A DNA stretch of 64,000 bases from Sulfurovum zhangzhouensis (GCF_030347965.1 NZ_JAQIBD010000004.1:1-64000); one strand, 5' to 3'; counted from the first letter of the stretch, positions 17,105 to 28,003 are shown. Notes: generated by a model from the letters alone, not told the origin. A program made the numbers and translations.

Positions 17105-18366
17105 TATAGACCTACGTTACCCAATGTATCATATTGGTTCATCGTTCTTTGCGCTTCGATCTTTCTCATCGTATCAAGTGCAACTTGTACGATAATCAGT
17201 ACAGCAACTCCACCGAAGTAGAAGCTAGCACCCATACCTGATACAATAGCAAAAGGTATAGTTGAAACGATTGCCAAATATACAGATCCAGAACCGGTCA
17301 ATCTACTTGCAACTTCATTTAAGAACTCTTTAGTGTGTTCACCAGGTCTTACACCTGGAATAAATCCACCTTGTCTTTTGAGGTTATCTGCAATATCTTT
17401 TGCATTAAATGCAATCGATGCATAGAAGAATGCAAAGAACATAACCAGCAAGAATGTTGCAATATTAAAGATCAAACCACCCGGTGCCAATGCATCAGCA
17501 AACGATGTGGCAATTTCAGAAGTACTTGACTGCAACATTGTAAGAGGGAACATCAATACCGCAGATGCAAAGATCGGTGGGATCACCCCTGAAAGGTTCA
17601 CTTTTACAGGAATATAGTTCATCACTCTTTTTGCTTGGTTTTGCATAATTGTTTTTCTTGAGTATGAGATAGGAATTCTTCTCTCACCAAGTTCAACATA
17701 GATGATTGCAAGCACTGTAATAATCATGATTGCGAGGATAGCAAGTACCATCAAGAAATTCATCTCACCTGCATTTACTGCTCTTACCGTATTGGAAATA
17801 CCTGATGGAAGTCCAGAAACAATACCTGCAAAGATAATCAATGAAATACCGTTACCGATACCCTTTTGTGTGATCTGCTCACCAAACCACATCAATAGCA
17901 TTGTTCCAGCCAACATTGAGAATGTCGTTAGTACTGTAAACATTACTGGATCGATCATAATTGCACTTTGTCCTGCACGGCCAGTCATACTTTGAAGACC
18001 CATTGATACACCCACTGCTTGAACAACAGTAATAAAAATAGTGAAATAACGAATGATCTGCATATACTTTTGCATACCGTCACGTTCTTTTTTCATTTGT
18101 CCAAGTGCTGGGAAAGTTGCTGCAAGAAGTTCCATTACAATTGAGGCAGTAATGTAAGGCATGATACCTAGAGAGATAATACTTAAACGTTCAACCGCAC
18201 CACCGGAGAACATACTTAACATTCCAATCCCGTTGTTGGCATTGGCGTCAAAGAATTCTTTGATTACGCCAAGGTCAACCCCAGGGGTTGGAACATAGGC
18301 TAAAACTCTGTACGCAAAAAGAAATCCTAATGTAATCAGGATTTTTTGAGTTAAAGCGTTACCCAT
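17104..18366 (-). CDS. secY: Preprotein translocase subunit SecY
   Basis: A 420-residue, ten-helix membrane channel of the Sec system, working with SecE, SecG and SecA in the inner membrane. Seen motifs: LAYVPTPGVDL before the plug, SLGIMPYITASI, ERRIPISYSRK in cytoplasmic loop C4, and the GFIPGVRPGEHT loop C5 that contacts SecA and ribosomes. It follows rplO after 2 bp; no adk gene follows, unlike in many bacteria. Confidence 0.97.
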   Translation of the reverse strand: MGNALTQKILITLGFLFAYRVLAYVPTPGVDLGVIKEFFDANANNGIGMLSMFSGGAVERLSIISLGIMPYITASIVMELLAATFPALGQMKKERDGMQKYMQIIRYFTIFITVVQAVGVSMGLQSMTGRAGQSAIMIDPVMFTVLTTFSMLAGTMLLMWFGEQITQKGIGNGISLIIFAGIVSGLPSGISNTVRAVNAGEMNFLMVLAILAIMIITVLAIIYVELGERRIPISYSRKTIMQNQAKRVMNYIPVKVNLSGVIPPIFASAVLMFPLTMLQSSTSEIATSFADALAPGGLIFNIATFLLVMFFAFFYASIAFNAKDIADNLKRQGGFIPGVRPGEHTKEFLNEVASRLTGSGSVYLAIVSTIPFAIVSGMGASFYFGGVAVLIIVQVALDTMRKIEAQRTMNQYDTLGNVGL

Positions 18367-18368
18367 GA

Positions 18369-18767
18369 TTATTTTCCGCTTGTTGTTACAGCGTCATCTT
18401 TGATCTTAGCTGCGAGATCTTTCGCACCTGTACCGATCAGCTTTACTTTAGTTACTGACTTAGGAAGTCTGCATACTGACTTGATGCTCTCAAGTGTAAT
18501 CTCTTCTAGTTCTGCAACTTTTGTATTCTTCACTACGTTGATCACATGTGGTTTCACAACTCTTGAAGTAAATCCGATCTTAGGAAGTCTTCTCGCTAGT
18601 GGCTGTTGTCCACCCTCGAAGTTTCTCTTCTCATTGTAACCAGATCTTGCTTTTTGACCTTTGTTACCTTTACCTGCTGTTTTACCTGTACCAGAACCCT
18701 GACCACGTCCGATTCTCTTTCTGTTACGTGTAGAACCTGGTGCCGGTTGTAAATTATGTAGACCCAT
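18369..18767 (-). CDS. rplO: 50S ribosomal protein L15
   Basis: A 132-residue large-subunit assembly protein. The glycine- and arginine-rich N-terminal tail ([19 protein letters not shown]) that threads into 23S rRNA is clear, followed by [17 protein letters not shown]. Gene order is rpsE-rplO, with no L30 gene between. Confidence 0.96.
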   Translation of the reverse strand: MGLHNLQPAPGSTRNRKRIGRGQGSGTGKTAGKGNKGQKARSGYNEKRNFEGGQQPLARRLPKIGFTSRVVKPHVINVVKNTKVAELEEITLESIKSVCRLPKSVTKVKLIGTGAKDLAAKIKDDAVTTSGK

Positions 18768-18777
18768 ACTTTACCCC

Positions 18778-19224
18778 TTACGCTTTGATTCTAGTAAGTG
18801 CTTCTACAGTCGCTCTTACCAAGTTATTAGGGTTGTTAGACCCGATCGATTTAGTCAAGATATCTTTATACCCTGCAAGTTCAAGTACCGGTCTAGCAGC
18901 ACCACCGGCAATTACACCTGTACCTTCGCTAGCTGGTTTAAGCAAGATTTTACTTGCGTTGAACTTGTGCTCGATATCGTGAGCAATCGTTGTTCCCTTG
19001 ATGTTTACTTTTACAAGGTTCTTGTGTGCATCGTCAACAGCTTTTTTGATCGCATCAGGAACTTCTTTTGCTTTACCAAATCCGTATCCTACTGTACCAT
19101 TTTTGTCACCGATTACTACAAGAGCGGTAAATCTAAATCTTCTACCACCCTTAACAACCTTAACAACACGTCCGATGTTAACGATTACTTCTTCAAATTC
19201 TTTTTCTACAGTTTCTTGTTGCAT
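18778..19224 (-). CDS. rpsE: 30S ribosomal protein S5
   Basis: A 148-residue protein with the double-stranded RNA-binding-like N-terminal part ([20 protein letters not shown]) and the C-terminal ATPase-like fold region ([18 protein letters not shown]). It helps maintain decoding accuracy at the small-subunit mRNA entry site. It is followed directly by rplO. Confidence 0.96.
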   Translation of the reverse strand: MQQETVEKEFEEVIVNIGRVVKVVKGGRRFRFTALVVIGDKNGTVGYGFGKAKEVPDAIKKAVDDAHKNLVKVNIKGTTIAHDIEHKFNASKILLKPASEGTGVIAGGAARPVLELAGYKDILTKSIGSNNPNNLVRATVEALTRIKA

Positions 19225-19233
19225 CGCTTATCC

Positions 19234-19590
19234 TTAAAACTTAATTCCGGCTTCTCTGAGTGCATCAGCAAATGACGCAACAACACCGTGGTAAAGGTAA
19301 CCATTTCTATCAAAAACAACAGAATCGATGTTTTTTGCTGCAAGTGCTTTAGCCATTTCTACCGCTACTTGCTTTACATCTTCCTGATTTGCTTTAAGTC
19401 CCATTTTTTTACCATCAGCAGCTGCCAATGTTGCACCAGCATTGTCATCAATTGCTTGAGCATAAAAGTGCTTATTTGACTTAAAGACTGTAAGTCTTGG
19501 AAGCTCTGCTGTTCCGAAGATCTTACCTCTTACTCTTGCTTTTCTTTGAGCACGTAGTCTATTTTTTCTTTTTTGAATACTTTTTAACAT
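19234..19590 (-). CDS. rplR: 50S ribosomal protein L18
   Basis: A 118-residue 5S-rRNA-binding protein: basic N-terminus [18 protein letters not shown], then [16 protein letters not shown] and the end [19 protein letters not shown]. Together with L5 it anchors 5S rRNA in the central protuberance. It lies between rplF and rpsE. Confidence 0.96.
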   Translation of the reverse strand: MLKSIQKRKNRLRAQRKARVRGKIFGTAELPRLTVFKSNKHFYAQAIDDNAGATLAAADGKKMGLKANQEDVKQVAVEMAKALAAKNIDSVVFDRNGYLYHGVVASFADALREAGIKF

Positions 19591-19600
19591 CTACCGCTCC

Positions 19601-20137
19601 TTACTTCTTAGCCGACTTACCAGCTTTTCTGATGATAGTCTCATCAGAATACTTCACACCTTTACCTTTATATGGTTCTGGTGGTCTGAACTCTCTAATC
19701 TCAGCTGCTACTTGACCAACTGCTTGCTTGTCTGTACCTTTAACTGTAATTACGTTCTTCTCTACAGTGATTTCAAGACCTGCTGGGATCTCATAATCAA
19801 TCGGGTGAGAGTATCCAAGTTGAAGGTTAAGTACATTACCTGCAACAGAAGCTCTATAACCAACACCGTTGATCTCTAATGACTTAGTATAACCTTGGTC
19901 AAGACCAACAACGATGTTGTTAAAGAGTGATCTGTAAGTACCCCAGTAAGCTGAAGATTGTTTATCTTCTCCAACTCTTTCGAACACTACATCAGCACCG
20001 TCAATGTTTACATTAACTCTTCCGTAAGTCTCAAGTCTTTTTTCAAGATTGCCTTTTTTCGCTACGACACAAGTACCGTCAAGCGCTACATTAATACCGC
20101 TTGGAACAGTTACTGGTTTTTTTCCTACTCTTGACAT
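19601..20137 (-). CDS. rplF: 50S ribosomal protein L6
   Basis: A 178-residue two-domain protein: start [15 protein letters not shown], middle [15 protein letters not shown], and the C-terminal signature [17 protein letters not shown]. It binds 23S rRNA near the factor-binding site. Lies between rpsH and rplR. Confidence 0.97.
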   Translation of the reverse strand: MSRVGKKPVTVPSGINVALDGTCVVAKKGNLEKRLETYGRVNVNIDGADVVFERVGEDKQSSAYWGTYRSLFNNIVVGLDQGYTKSLEINGVGYRASVAGNVLNLQLGYSHPIDYEIPAGLEITVEKNVITVKGTDKQAVGQVAAEIREFRPPEPYKGKGVKYSDETIIRKAGKSAKK

Positions 20138-20146
20138 CTCTACTCC

Positions 20147-20542
20147 TTACCAAATACTACAGATTACTTCGCCACCGATACCACGCTTGAACGCTTCATC
20201 GTTTGCAAGTACACCTTGGCTTGTTGATACAACCAAAGTTCCGTAACCGTTTTTAAATGTTTTGATCTCATCTTTACCTTTGTGGATACGACGTCCAGGT
20301 TTAGAGATCTTTTTAATTTCGTTGATAACGCTTTTTTCTTTGTCATCATATTTCAATACAACATCAATAGTTTTTTTGTTACCATCTTCTTTTACTGTAT
20401 AGCTCTCAAGGTATCCTTTTTCAACCAAAATAGCTACAGTTGCTTCAACCATCTTCGAGTGAAGAAGAGTTGTTACGTCTAGTCTTCTTTGTGCGGCGTT
20501 TCTGATACGAGTCAGAGAATCTGCCATTATATCTGTCATCAT
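20147..20542 (-). CDS. rpsH: 30S ribosomal protein S8
   Basis: A 131-residue protein that binds the central domain of 16S rRNA and in E. coli represses the spc operon. Recognised by [15 protein letters not shown] and the C-terminal [23 protein letters not shown] (in part). Two adjacent ATG codons open the frame (20542 and 20539); AAGGAG is 8 and 11 nt before them, so either could be used. Confidence 0.96.
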   Translation of the reverse strand: MMTDIMADSLTRIRNAAQRRLDVTTLLHSKMVEATVAILVEKGYLESYTVKEDGNKKTIDVVLKYDDKEKSVINEIKKISKPGRRIHKGKDEIKTFKNGYGTLVVSTSQGVLANDEAFKRGIGGEVICSIW

Positions 20543-20554
20543 TTCTACTACTCC

Positions 20555-20740
20555 TTACCAGCTTGCTTTACGTAAACCAGGGATCAATCCCTCGTTACCC
20601 ATTTTTCTTAAACACACACGACAAAGACCGAAATCTTTATATACTGAGTGTGGTCTACCACAAATGTTACATCTTGTATATGCCTGAGTTGAGAACTTTG
20701 CTTTTCTCTGTTGTTTTGCAATCATAGATTTCTTAGCCAT
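20555..20740 (-). CDS. rpsN: 30S ribosomal protein S14, zinc-binding type
   Basis: A 61-residue S14 of the short zinc type (S14p/S29e): Cys24 and Cys27 (RCNICG), Cys40 and Cys43 (LCRVC), with the [19 protein letters not shown] tail. Its ATG overlaps the rplE stop by 1 nt. Non-zinc S14 proteins are about 100 residues, so this is clearly the C+ form. Confidence 0.97.
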   Translation of the reverse strand: MAKKSMIAKQQRKAKFSTQAYTRCNICGRPHSVYKDFGLCRVCLRKMGNEGLIPGLRKASW

Positions 20741-21285
20741 TAGTTTCTCCCTTTAGCGAAAGGCATACCAAGCTTTTCTAAAAGCATGAATGCTTCTTTG
20801 TCATCTTCAGTAGTAGTTACGATTGTAATGTTCATACCGTGTGTCTTGATGATATTATCAAACACAACTTCTGGGAACATCAACTGCTCAGTAAGACCGA
20901 AGTTATAGTTACCTCTACCATCAAAACCTTTTCTAGGTGTTCCTCTAAAGTCTTTTACTCTTGGAAGTGCAATTGAAACCAACTTATCAAAGAAGTTGTA
21001 CATATTTTCACCTCTAAGAGTTACTCTGATACCAGATGGTGAACCCTCTCTTGCTTTAAAACCAGCAACTGATTTTTTAGCATTTACGATTACCGCTTTT
21101 TGACCAGCGATTAGTGAAATCGTCTCTCTCATGTTTTCGATTAGTTTAGAGTCTTTACCCTCTTCACCAGCACCAACAGAGATTACGATCTTCTCAAGCT
21201 TCGGAGTCTGCATCGCATTTTTGATCCCACACTCTTCGCGAAGTGCAGGTACGATGTCATTGTACTTTTGCTTCATTCTACTCAT
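20740..21285 (-). CDS. rplE: 50S ribosomal protein L5
   Basis: A 181-residue 5S-rRNA-binding protein of the central protuberance. Motifs: [17 protein letters not shown]-equivalent [20 protein letters not shown], and the [22 protein letters not shown] loop (in part). It precedes rpsN and follows rplX after 4 bp. Confidence 0.97.
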   Translation of the reverse strand: MSRMKQKYNDIVPALREECGIKNAMQTPKLEKIVISVGAGEEGKDSKLIENMRETISLIAGQKAVIVNAKKSVAGFKAREGSPSGIRVTLRGENMYNFFDKLVSIALPRVKDFRGTPRKGFDGRGNYNFGLTEQLMFPEVVFDNIIKTHGMNITIVTTTEDDKEAFMLLEKLGMPFAKGRN

Positions 21286-21289
21286 TAGA

Positions 21290-21523
21290 TTATGCCTCTA
21301 CTTTTTTTACGTTTGAGATATGAATTGGAGTCTCTTTTGACACGAATCCACCCTCTTTGTTCTCTTCACTAGGCTTTACAGCTTTCTTAGCCATTTTACA
21401 ACCAGCAACGATTACTGCTTCTTTCTTTGGCATAACACGAAGAACTTCTCCTGTTTTACCTTTGTCATCACCAGCGATAACCATTACCTGGTCACCTTTT
21501 TTGATTTTTAATTTAGTTGCCAT
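21290..21523 (-). CDS. rplX: 50S ribosomal protein L24
   Basis: A 77-residue KOW-domain protein ([21 protein letters not shown]) that starts 50S assembly. The start was placed at ATG 21523, 7 nt after GGAGG, rather than the in-frame ATG at 21529, which sits only 1 nt after the same site. With this start it overlaps the rplN stop by 1 nt. Confidence 0.96.
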   Translation of the reverse strand: MATKLKIKKGDQVMVIAGDDKGKTGEVLRVMPKKEAVIVAGCKMAKKAVKPSEENKEGGFVSKETPIHISNVKKVEA

Positions 21524-21891
21524 TACCATACCTCCGGTGCTAGTGATACGATCTTCATAAATCCTGCATATCTTGTCTCTCTTGCTACAGGTCCAAAGAT
21601 ACGAGTACCGATCGGGTTGCTTTTATCATCAATGATAACTGCTGCATTGTCGTCGAATCTGATAAGTGATCCGTTTTCTCTGTGGATCTCTTTGTGTGTT
21701 CTAACTACAACAGCCTTAACAACTTTACCTTTTTTAACTTTACCTGTTGGAAGTGCTTTCTTTACAGAAGCTACGATTACATCACCTACAGATGCATATC
21801 TTCTTTTAGATCCACCAAGTACCTTAATACACATAATTTCTTTTGCGCCAGAGTTATCTGCTACATTCAATCTTGTAAAACTTTGGATCAT
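21523..21891 (-). CDS. rplN: 50S ribosomal protein L14
   Basis: A 122-residue protein of the L14 family: [32 protein letters not shown], and [11 protein letters not shown] near the C-terminus. It binds 23S rRNA at the subunit interface and is the docking site of silencing factor RsfS. It overlaps rpsQ by 4 nt. Confidence 0.97.
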   Translation of the reverse strand: MIQSFTRLNVADNSGAKEIMCIKVLGGSKRRYASVGDVIVASVKKALPTGKVKKGKVVKAVVVRTHKEIHRENGSLIRFDDNAAVIIDDKSNPIGTRIFGPVARETRYAGFMKIVSLAPEVW

Positions 21892-22139
21892 ACTACTTCC
21901 CTTCTCTTAACAATTTCAAGAAGTCTGAACGACTTTGTTTTAGATAGTGGTCTACACTCTATTGCAGTTACAGTATCTCCAACATTGATCTCGTTTCTCT
22001 CGTCATGAATAAGATATTTTTTAAATCTTTTTACTGTCTTGTGATATCTTGGGTGAAGAACTTTTCTCTCTACAAGTAGAGTGGCAGTCTTATCTCCAGC
22101 CTTCTTGATCACAGTACCTGTTATTTGTCTTTTTGGCAT
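21888..22139 (-). CDS. rpsQ: 30S ribosomal protein S17
   Basis: An 83-residue OB-fold protein: [19 protein letters not shown], then [19 protein letters not shown] and the end [20 protein letters not shown] (in part). A primary 16S rRNA binder. Its last codons overlap the rplN start by 4 nt (ATGA). Confidence 0.97.
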   Translation of the reverse strand: MPKRQITGTVIKKAGDKTATLLVERKVLHPRYHKTVKRFKKYLIHDERNEINVGDTVTAIECRPLSKTKSFRLLEIVKRREVV

Positions 22140-22148
22140 ATCAGATCC

Positions 22149-22340
22149 TTACTTCGCTCTAGCAGCAGTCAATGCTGTCTGGATTCTTGCGATATCTTTC
22201 TTCGCTACTCTCAACTCACTTGTATTAGTAAGTTGCATTGTTCTTTGTTTTGCTTTAAGAGTAAAAACCTCAAGCTTTTTCTCTTTTAGCATTTCCAAAA
22301 GCTCTGCTTCGCTTTTTTCTTTCAAATCAATATAGTTCAT
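22149..22340 (-). CDS. rpmC: 50S ribosomal protein L29
   Basis: A 63-residue two-helix protein near the exit tunnel: [20 protein letters not shown] followed by [15 protein letters not shown]. Its start overlaps the end of rplP by 14 nt, which suggests translational coupling. Confidence 0.95.
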   Translation of the reverse strand: MNYIDLKEKSEAELLEMLKEKKLEVFTLKAKQRTMQLTNTSELRVAKKDIARIQTALTAARAK

Positions 22341-22752
22341 TTGTATCCTTTAAAGCGACAATTTTACACTTAAATGGCAACTTGTGAATTGCAAGTGTCA
22401 ATGCTTCTCTTGCAAGAGTCTCTTCTACACCAGCCATTTCAAAGATGATTCTACCAGGTCTGATGTTCATTACCCACTCTTCTACTGGACCTTTACCTTT
22501 ACCCATTCTCACTTCTAGTGGTCTTTTTGTTAAAGGTTTATCAGGGAAAACTCTAATCCAAGTTTTACCACTTCTCTTAATATGTCTAGTCATCGTAATA
22601 CGAGCAGCTTCGATTTGTCTAGAGTTAACTCTACCAGCTTCTACTGCTTTGATTGCGATATCACCAAACTCAATTTTGTTACCTCTGAAAGATTTACCGC
22701 GGTTGCGGCCTTTCATCTGCTTTCTCCATTTGGTTCTTTTAGGCATCAACAT
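22327..22752 (-). CDS. rplP: 50S ribosomal protein L16
   Basis: A 141-residue protein that contacts A-site tRNA and 5S r[22 protein letters not shown] at the start, [24 protein letters not shown] in the middle (in part), [11 protein letters not shown] near 85. GAGGTG lies 7 nt before ATG 22752, favouring this start over the next ATG two codons later. Confidence 0.97.
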   Translation of the reverse strand: MLMPKRTKWRKQMKGRNRGKSFRGNKIEFGDIAIKAVEAGRVNSRQIEAARITMTRHIKRSGKTWIRVFPDKPLTKRPLEVRMGKGKGPVEEWVMNIRPGRIIFEMAGVEETLAREALTLAIHKLPFKCKIVALKDTNELY

Positions 22753-22754
22753 GA

Positions 22755-23453
22755 TTATTCACCTCTTTTTCTAGATGGTCTTTTACCACCTTTTTTCTCT
22801 TCTGCTGGCTCAGCTTGGATACCTTTTTGAAGTACTTCACCTTTGAAGATCCAAACTTTGATACCGATGATTCCGTATGTAGTATGTGCTTCAGCAAAAC
22901 CGTAATCGATTTTCGCTCTCAAAGTATGAAGAGGCACTCTACCTTCTAGGTACCACTCAGTTCTTGCCATTTCAGCACCACCAAGTCTACCAGATACAGA
23001 GATCTTAATCCCTTTTGCACCTGATTTAAGTGCACCTTGGATTACTTTTTTCATTGCACGTCTAAATGCAACACGTCTTTCAAGTTGAGTCGCTACGTTT
23101 TCAGCAGCAAGTTGTGCTGAAGCTTGTGGACGCTTCTCTTCTTTAATGTTAAGTGCAACATCTTTATTAAGCATGTTAGTTAGAGTAGCTTTTAGCTTCT
23201 CGATATCTGCACCTTTTTTACCGATAATGATACCTGGGCGTGCAGTAATGATGTTTACTCTTAGTTTCTTAGCTGTTCTTTCGATAATGATGTTAGAAAC
23301 ACCAGCATAGAAAAGCTCTTTTTTAAGGAATTTTCTGATCTTGTGATCTTCAGCGATGAAATCAGATGCTCTTCCTTTTGCCGGGAACCATCTTGACTCC
23401 CAGTTTCTGTTGATTCCAAGTCTAAGACCTATAGGATTAACTTTTTGACCCAT
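22755..23453 (-). CDS. rpsC: 30S ribosomal protein S3
   Basis: A 232-residue protein of the mRNA entry channel. The start [16 protein letters not shown] at 23453 is the family start; the frame extends further upstream but only into rplV. A KH domain (about 40-110, with [14 protein letters not shown]) and a C-terminal half with [20 protein letters not shown] (in part) are present. The C-terminus ends in a Lys/Arg/Glu-rich tail. Confidence 0.97.
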   Translation of the reverse strand: MGQKVNPIGLRLGINRNWESRWFPAKGRASDFIAEDHKIRKFLKKELFYAGVSNIIIERTAKKLRVNIITARPGIIIGKKGADIEKLKATLTNMLNKDVALNIKEEKRPQASAQLAAENVATQLERRVAFRRAMKKVIQGALKSGAKGIKISVSGRLGGAEMARTEWYLEGRVPLHTLRAKIDYGFAEAHTTYGIIGIKVWIFKGEVLQKGIQAEPAEEKKGGKRPSRKRGE

Positions 23454-23454
23454 C

Positions 23455-23790
23455 TTATGCTTCCTTTCCGTTAGTTGCTGGACCAACTTCTACAAGAATG
23501 TGTGATGTTGGCTTGATGATTCTTGTTGCAGTACCTCTAGCTCTAGGTCTCCATCTTTTCATCACAGCTGCTTTGTCTACTCTACAAGAAGTGATCACTA
23601 CTTCTTCTGGCTCGAAATCACCATTTGCAACCGCTGAAGCAATTACTTTAGAAATGATTCCAGCTGCCTTGTTAGGCATAAAGTCTAGTGCTGCAAGAGC
23701 CAACTCAGCGTTCATCCCTTGAACTTCTCTAGCGATAAGTCTTGCTTTTGTAGGTGAAACTCTTACGAATTTTAATAGTGCTTTACTCAT
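23455..23790 (-). CDS. rplV: 50S ribosomal protein L22
   Basis: A 111-residue protein lining the peptide exit tunnel: [20 protein letters not shown] and, in the tunnel hairpin, [18 protein letters not shown]. Only 1 bp separates it from rpsC, and rpsS precedes it by 1 bp. Confidence 0.97.
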   Translation of the reverse strand: MSKALLKFVRVSPTKARLIAREVQGMNAELALAALDFMPNKAAGIISKVIASAVANGDFEPEEVVITSCRVDKAAVMKRWRPRARGTATRIIKPTSHILVEVGPATNGKEA

Positions 23791-23791
23791 C

Positions 23792-24070
23792 TTAACCTAC
23801 CTTCTTCTGTACAGAACCTTTGTGGCCCTTGAATGTTCTAGTTGGTGCGAATTCACCAAGTTTATAACCTACATGGTTTTCAGTAACGAATACCGGTACG
23901 AATTGTCTACCGTTATGTACGTTGATTGTCAAACCGATAAACTCAGGGAAGATTACTGATCTTCTTGACCAAGTTTTGATTGGTTTGTTTGAACCTTCTT
24001 CTTTTGCTTTAAGCACTTTTTTCATTAGGTGACCATCGATAAATGGACCTTTTTTTGTAGATCTTGCCAT
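23792..24070 (-). CDS. rpsS: 30S ribosomal protein S19
   Basis: A 92-residue head protein that pairs with S13: [39 protein letters not shown] (in part) and [14 protein letters not shown]. It follows rplB after 11 bp. Confidence 0.97.
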   Translation of the reverse strand: MARSTKKGPFIDGHLMKKVLKAKEEGSNKPIKTWSRRSVIFPEFIGLTINVHNGRQFVPVFVTENHVGYKLGEFAPTRTFKGHKGSVQKKVG

Positions 24071-24081
24071 CTCTTAGCCCC

Positions 24082-24909
24082 TTACTTCTTTCTCTTACTA
24101 ATGATAAGTTTATCACTAGCTTTTTTCTTACGAGTCTTATAACCCTTCGTTGGCATACCCCATGGAGATACCGGGTGACGACCAGAGTTTGTTTTACCTT
24201 CACCACCACCGTGCGGGTGATCTACTGGGTTCATTGCAGAACCTCTAGTTTGCGGTCTGATACCTCTGTGTCTATTTCTACCAGCTTTACCAACAACTTC
24301 GTTAGCGATCTCTTCGTTACCGATTGTACCAACTGTTGCCATACACTCACCAAGTACATATCTCATCTCGCCAGAAGGAAGTCTTAGAGAAACATACTTA
24401 CCATCTCTACCCATGATTTGCGCATATGCACCAGCACTTCTTGCCATTGCACCACCTTGACCTGGGTTAAGCTCGATGTTGTGTACCAATGTACCCACAG
24501 GGATAGATTTAAGCTTCATTGCATTACCAGTCTTGATGTCAAGTCCAGCTTCTGCTGCCATTACTTTATCACCTACCATCAAACCTTTTGGTTGGAGGAT
24601 ATATCTTCTGTCACCGTCTACATATTTAACAAGACAGATTCTACAGTTTCTGTACGGATCGTACTCAACAGTTGCTACTGTACCTTCTACACCGAATTTA
24701 TTTCTTTTGAAATCGATGATTCTATAAAGTTTTTTCGCACCAGCTTCTTTATGTCTAGAAGTGATTCTACCGTATGAGTTTCTACCTGCACTTGCTGGAA
24801 GTTTCTTAAGTAGACTTCTTACACTTGCTTTAGCAGTAATATCACTACTGTCAAGGTTTGTCATCCATCTTCTAGCCGGAGTTATTGGTCTATATGATTT
24901 CATTGCCAT
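24082..24909 (-). CDS. rplB: 50S ribosomal protein L2
   Basis: A 275-residue protein next to the peptidyl-transferase centre: [31 protein letters not shown], the SH3-like region, and the C-terminal [18 protein letters not shown] with the conserved histidine. Full family length. Placed between rplW and rpsS as usual. Confidence 0.97.
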   Translation of the reverse strand: MAMKSYRPITPARRWMTNLDSSDITAKASVRSLLKKLPASAGRNSYGRITSRHKEAGAKKLYRIIDFKRNKFGVEGTVATVEYDPYRNCRICLVKYVDGDRRYILQPKGLMVGDKVMAAEAGLDIKTGNAMKLKSIPVGTLVHNIELNPGQGGAMARSAGAYAQIMGRDGKYVSLRLPSGEMRYVLGECMATVGTIGNEEIANEVVGKAGRNRHRGIRPQTRGSAMNPVDHPHGGGEGKTNSGRHPVSPWGMPTKGYKTRKKKASDKLIISKRKK

Positions 24910-24919
24910 CTTCTACTCC

Positions 24920-25201
24920 TTATACCGCTAGGCTTTCAATTTTTGCATCTTCAGGAAGCTTCACATAAAACTTTTTAAGGTCAGCTCTTTTTCCTTCAAC
25001 ACCTCTGAATCTTTTCACTTTTCCGTTTACTCTCATTGAGTTAACTCTAAGTGGGTTGATCCCGAAGAACTCTTTAAATACTTCTTTAAGACCGTTTTTA
25101 GTCATTCTAGGACTAGTTTGTACTACGATGACACCGTCTTCTTGAAGACCCAAAGTCTTCTCTGTATACATGATTGCTTTAATATCTGTAATATCTGCCA
25201 T
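24920..25201 (-). CDS. rplW: 50S ribosomal protein L23
   Basis: A 93-residue protein at the exit of the peptide tunnel, where trigger factor and SRP dock: [47 protein letters not shown]. It lies between rplD (1-bp gap) and rplB. Confidence 0.96.
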   Translation of the reverse strand: MADITDIKAIMYTEKTLGLQEDGVIVVQTSPRMTKNGLKEVFKEFFGINPLRVNSMRVNGKVKRFRGVEGKRADLKKFYVKLPEDAKIESLAV

Positions 25202-25202
25202 C

Positions 25203-25793
25203 TTAAGCCTCTTTTGTCAATTTATCAAATACAGCTTTTTCGATTACCATTGAGTGGTATGCTGCAGCAAGGTAAGCATTAAGCTCGTTTGCTTCAATTA
25301 GGTAAGCATTTTGAAGATTTCTGAATGCCAAGAAAGTCTTGTCATCGATCATCTCTTTTACTACCAATACATCTCTTTGTCCAAAACCATTTACGAATGC
25401 TACTGCATCTTTAGTTTTAGCAGATTCGATGTTTACTGAGTCAACTACAAAAAGTTTCTCATTCGCAGCCATTTCAGCGATTGCATGCATCAAAGCAAGT
25501 TTCTTTTGCTTTTTGTTCACTTTTTGGTCATAGTTTCTGTTAGTATTTGGACCAAATACTACACCACCACCTCTGTAGTGAGGAGCTCTGATAGAACCTT
25601 GTCTTGCTCTACCGCCACCTTTTTGAGCAAATGGCTTCTTTCCACCACCGCTTACTTCTGATCTGTTTTTAACAGAAGCAGTGTTAGCTCTAAGGCCAGA
25701 AGCATATGCTTTACAGTAAAGGTAAAGGTTGTGCGGGTGCACTTCCAAAAACGCCTGTGGTAAATCACTTGTTTTAATTACTGTCGTACTCAT
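25203..25793 (-). CDS. rplD: 50S ribosomal protein L4
   Basis: A 196-residue tunnel protein: the internal loop [20 protein letters not shown] is the L4 signature. In Enterobacteria L4 represses the S10 operon; no such leader was recognised here. The start overlaps the rplC stop by 1 nt. Confidence 0.97.
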   Translation of the reverse strand: MSTTVIKTSDLPQAFLEVHPHNLYLYCKAYASGLRANTASVKNRSEVSGGGKKPFAQKGGGRARQGSIRAPHYRGGGVVFGPNTNRNYDQKVNKKQKKLALMHAIAEMAANEKLFVVDSVNIESAKTKDAVAFVNGFGQRDVLVVKEMIDDKTFLAFRNLQNAYLIEANELNAYLAAAYHSMVIEKAVFDKLTKEA

Positions 25794-26374
25794 TATTTCA
25801 CAATCCTTACCAATCCACGTGAACCGTTAGCTCCTGGGATTGAACCTTTTAATACTAGAATCCCGTTCTCTGCATCATATGAGATTACTTCGTTCTTTAC
25901 TGTTACTTTAGTGTTTCCGTACTGACCTGGCATCTTTTGTCCTGGTTGAACACGACCTGGCCATTCACACATACCGATTGAACCAACTCTTCTACCGAAT
26001 CTGTGTCCGTGTGATGCTGGTCCACCACTAAATCCGTGACGCTTAACAGCACCTTGGAAACCACGTCCCTTAGTATTTAGTGACGTTTTTACTACTGCTG
26101 CTTCAGTAAGTGCAGCTGTGTTAAGGTCACCAGCTTCTGTACCTTCTGCTACAGAGATAGTCATGAATTTGTTAAACTCTTTACTCACACCATACTTAGC
26201 CTGCTGACCTTCGATGCTTTTGTTAAACTTTTTGCTAGAGTTATACGCTACAAGTGCTTTTCCGTCTTCTCTTACTTCACATACTTTTGTATCAACAACT
26301 TTAAGAAGTGTTACAGGAACACTTGGTACATCAACAGTTCTGCTCATACCAATTTTTTCAATAATAAATTCCAT
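25793..26374 (-). CDS. rplC: 50S ribosomal protein L3
   Basis: A 193-residue protein, one of the first to assemble on 23S r[22 protein letters not shown] and [17 protein letters not shown] with the extended loop that reaches the catalytic centre. It follows rpsJ after 12 bp. Confidence 0.97.
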   Translation of the reverse strand: MEFIIEKIGMSRTVDVPSVPVTLLKVVDTKVCEVREDGKALVAYNSSKKFNKSIEGQQAKYGVSKEFNKFMTISVAEGTEAGDLNTAALTEAAVVKTSLNTKGRGFQGAVKRHGFSGGPASHGHRFGRRVGSIGMCEWPGRVQPGQKMPGQYGNTKVTVKNEVISYDAENGILVLKGSIPGANGSRGLVRIVK

Positions 26375-26386
26375 GCTTTGCTCCTC

Positions 26387-26698
26387 TTACTTGTCCATTG
26401 ATCTGATTTCAACTTCGATTTCAGGTGCAAGATCCAATTTCATTAGTGAATCTACAGTCTCTGAAGTCGCTGAAACGATATCAATCATTCTTCCGTGAAT
26501 TCTGATCTCAAATTGCTCACGTGAATCTTTGTTTACGTGTGGTGATTTAAGAACAGTATAACGCTTAAGTTTAGTTGGCATTGGGATCGGCCCTCTAATC
26601 TCAGCACCTGTACGTTTAACTGCATCAACGATAGCAGCAACAGATCTATCTAGTACTCTGTGATCATAAGCTTTAAGCTTCAATCTGATTTTTTCCAT
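26387..26698 (-). CDS. rpsJ: 30S ribosomal protein S10
   Basis: A 103-residue protein that opens the S10 operon: [38 protein letters not shown] (in part), HGRMIDIV. Besides its ribosomal role it pairs with NusB in antitermination. The promoter lies about 90 bp upstream, with a small hairpin in the leader. Confidence 0.97.
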   Translation of the reverse strand: MEKIRLKLKAYDHRVLDRSVAAIVDAVKRTGAEIRGPIPMPTKLKRYTVLKSPHVNKDSREQFEIRIHGRMIDIVSATSETVDSLMKLDLAPEIEVEIRSMDK

Positions 26699-26753
26699 TT
26701 TTTTACCTTATAAAGAACTCGTTAGCCAAGCGATTGCCGGGTGCCTAAACACA

Positions 26754-26795
26754 GGACATTTTGTCCCCTAACATATATTAGGAACGCGAATTATA
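26754..26795 (-). promoter_or_regulatory. S10-operon promoter and leader hairpin
   Basis: TATAAT on the minus strand at 26790-26795 (GGATATAATTCGC). The leader to rpsJ is about 85 nt and includes the hairpin GGACA/TGTCC at 26754-26766. This is the only strong promoter seen for the block down to infA. Confidence 0.65.
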
Positions 26796-26839
26796 TCCAA
26801 ATTTTTTGAGAGCCTCAATACTTTTTAGTCAAAAATTGG

Positions 26840-26845
26840 TACAAT
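26840..26845 (+). promoter_or_regulatory. -10 box for the ATPase gene
   Basis: TACAAT in GGTACAATTTG, about 48 bp before the ATG at 26893 and divergent from the S10 promoter. No clear -35. Confidence 0.45.
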
Positions 26846-26892
26846 TTGAAAAATTATTTCCTTTTTAAAAGGAAAGAAAGGGGCAATATCCC

Positions 26893-27972
26893 ATGGAACT
26901 TCTAGAATATTTTCACTCACAGCACTATAGCAATGACAGATATATCCCGAGAAAATTACAACTTCCCGATAATGTCGATATCAATCTATTTGGTGTACGT
27001 GGTGCCGGTAAGACATCCATTGTACTATCCCATATAGAGGAGATCGATGAAGAAGTACGTCTTTATATAGATATGGAAGACCCAAATCTTATCTTTGGTA
27101 AACTCAATGCTGTAACGCTGCAGCAATATATAGATGATAATGACATTACATTGCTGGTCCTTGACCAGTATGAACAAGGCTATCTGGAACATTTTCCTGA
27201 GGTAGACCGTCTTATCGTTATCTCGCGTATTCCATTAAATGATCCAAGGCTTACTGCACTGGAGCTCTTTCCTCTGGATTATGAAGAGTTCTTGGCATTT
27301 GAAAGCTCCATTTCCGCCACCAATGCCTTTAACCACTTTCTGAAATCAGGTACACTCCCTGCCCTGGCAAGATCCTACCGCGCTACTTTACACCCCATGA
27401 AACGTTTCTGGCAGAGTCGCTTTACATCCAATGAACAAAAACTTCTGCTGATACTTGCACAACACCATACCAAACATCTCACGACTCACCAGATCTATAC
27501 CTTTGCCAAAGAACGTTTCAAGGTCTCCAAAGACTGGCTATACAAAACGATCAAAACCTTCACGGATGAGAAGCTGGTCCTCTTTATCAATGACCGCTAT
27601 CAAAAAGGGGGAAAGAAAATGATCCTTTTTGATTTTGCTTTTGCCAAGTACCTCACTACCGGCCAGCCTTTCATCACACAGTTTGATACAATGATCGCTC
27701 TGGCTTTAATGAAGCACGGTATAGCATTTGATACATTGGGGATACATGGTTATATCACTAAAGATGGCGAGCTCATCATTCCTGCACCTTTTGAAAGCGA
27801 AGAGAGTCTCTGGGCAAAATCCCAAACCAAGTTCTCTATATATAAACAGTACAAGGTCAAAAAGATCACCATCGTCACCGTTGCCAACACTTACGAATAC
27901 GATATCGAAAAGCTTCACTTCGAAGCCCTACCGTTCTATGAGTGGACGGTACTTTATAATGAGGAAGAGTAA
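26893..27972 (+). CDS. P-loop ATPase of the DUF4143/AAA_14-like group
   Basis: A 359-residue protein with Walker A GVRGAGKTS (34-42) and a hydrophobic strand ending in Asp (TLLVLDQYE, about 95) as Walker B. A winged-helix-like middle part (about 190-245) and a C-terminal nuclease-fold-like part with VKKITIVTVANTYE follow. This layout resembles bacterial AAA_14/DUF4143 proteins, whose role is poorly known. It is a single gene upstream of the SRP RNA, cytoplasmic by sequence. Start supported by AAGGAAAGAAAGG upstream. Confidence 0.75.
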   Translation: MELLEYFHSQHYSNDRYIPRKLQLPDNVDINLFGVRGAGKTSIVLSHIEEIDEEVRLYIDMEDPNLIFGKLNAVTLQQYIDDNDITLLVLDQYEQGYLEHFPEVDRLIVISRIPLNDPRLTALELFPLDYEEFLAFESSISATNAFNHFLKSGTLPALARSYRATLHPMKRFWQSRFTSNEQKLLLILAQHHTKHLTTHQIYTFAKERFKVSKDWLYKTIKTFTDEKLVLFINDRYQKGGKKMILFDFAFAKYLTTGQPFITQFDTMIALALMKHGIAFDTLGIHGYITKDGELIIPAPFESEESLWAKSQTKFSIYKQYKVKKITIVTVANTYEYDIEKLHFEALPFYEWTVLYNEEE

Positions 27973-28003
27973 AATGTGTGAAGTTCCTTCAAGCTTGACG
28001 CCA

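Noticed and set aside
18767-18778. Missing L30 (rpmD) gene between rpsE and rplO
   Set aside because: Only 10 bp separate the two genes, so it is truly absent, but L30 is commonly lacking in Campylobacterota and is not an anomaly.
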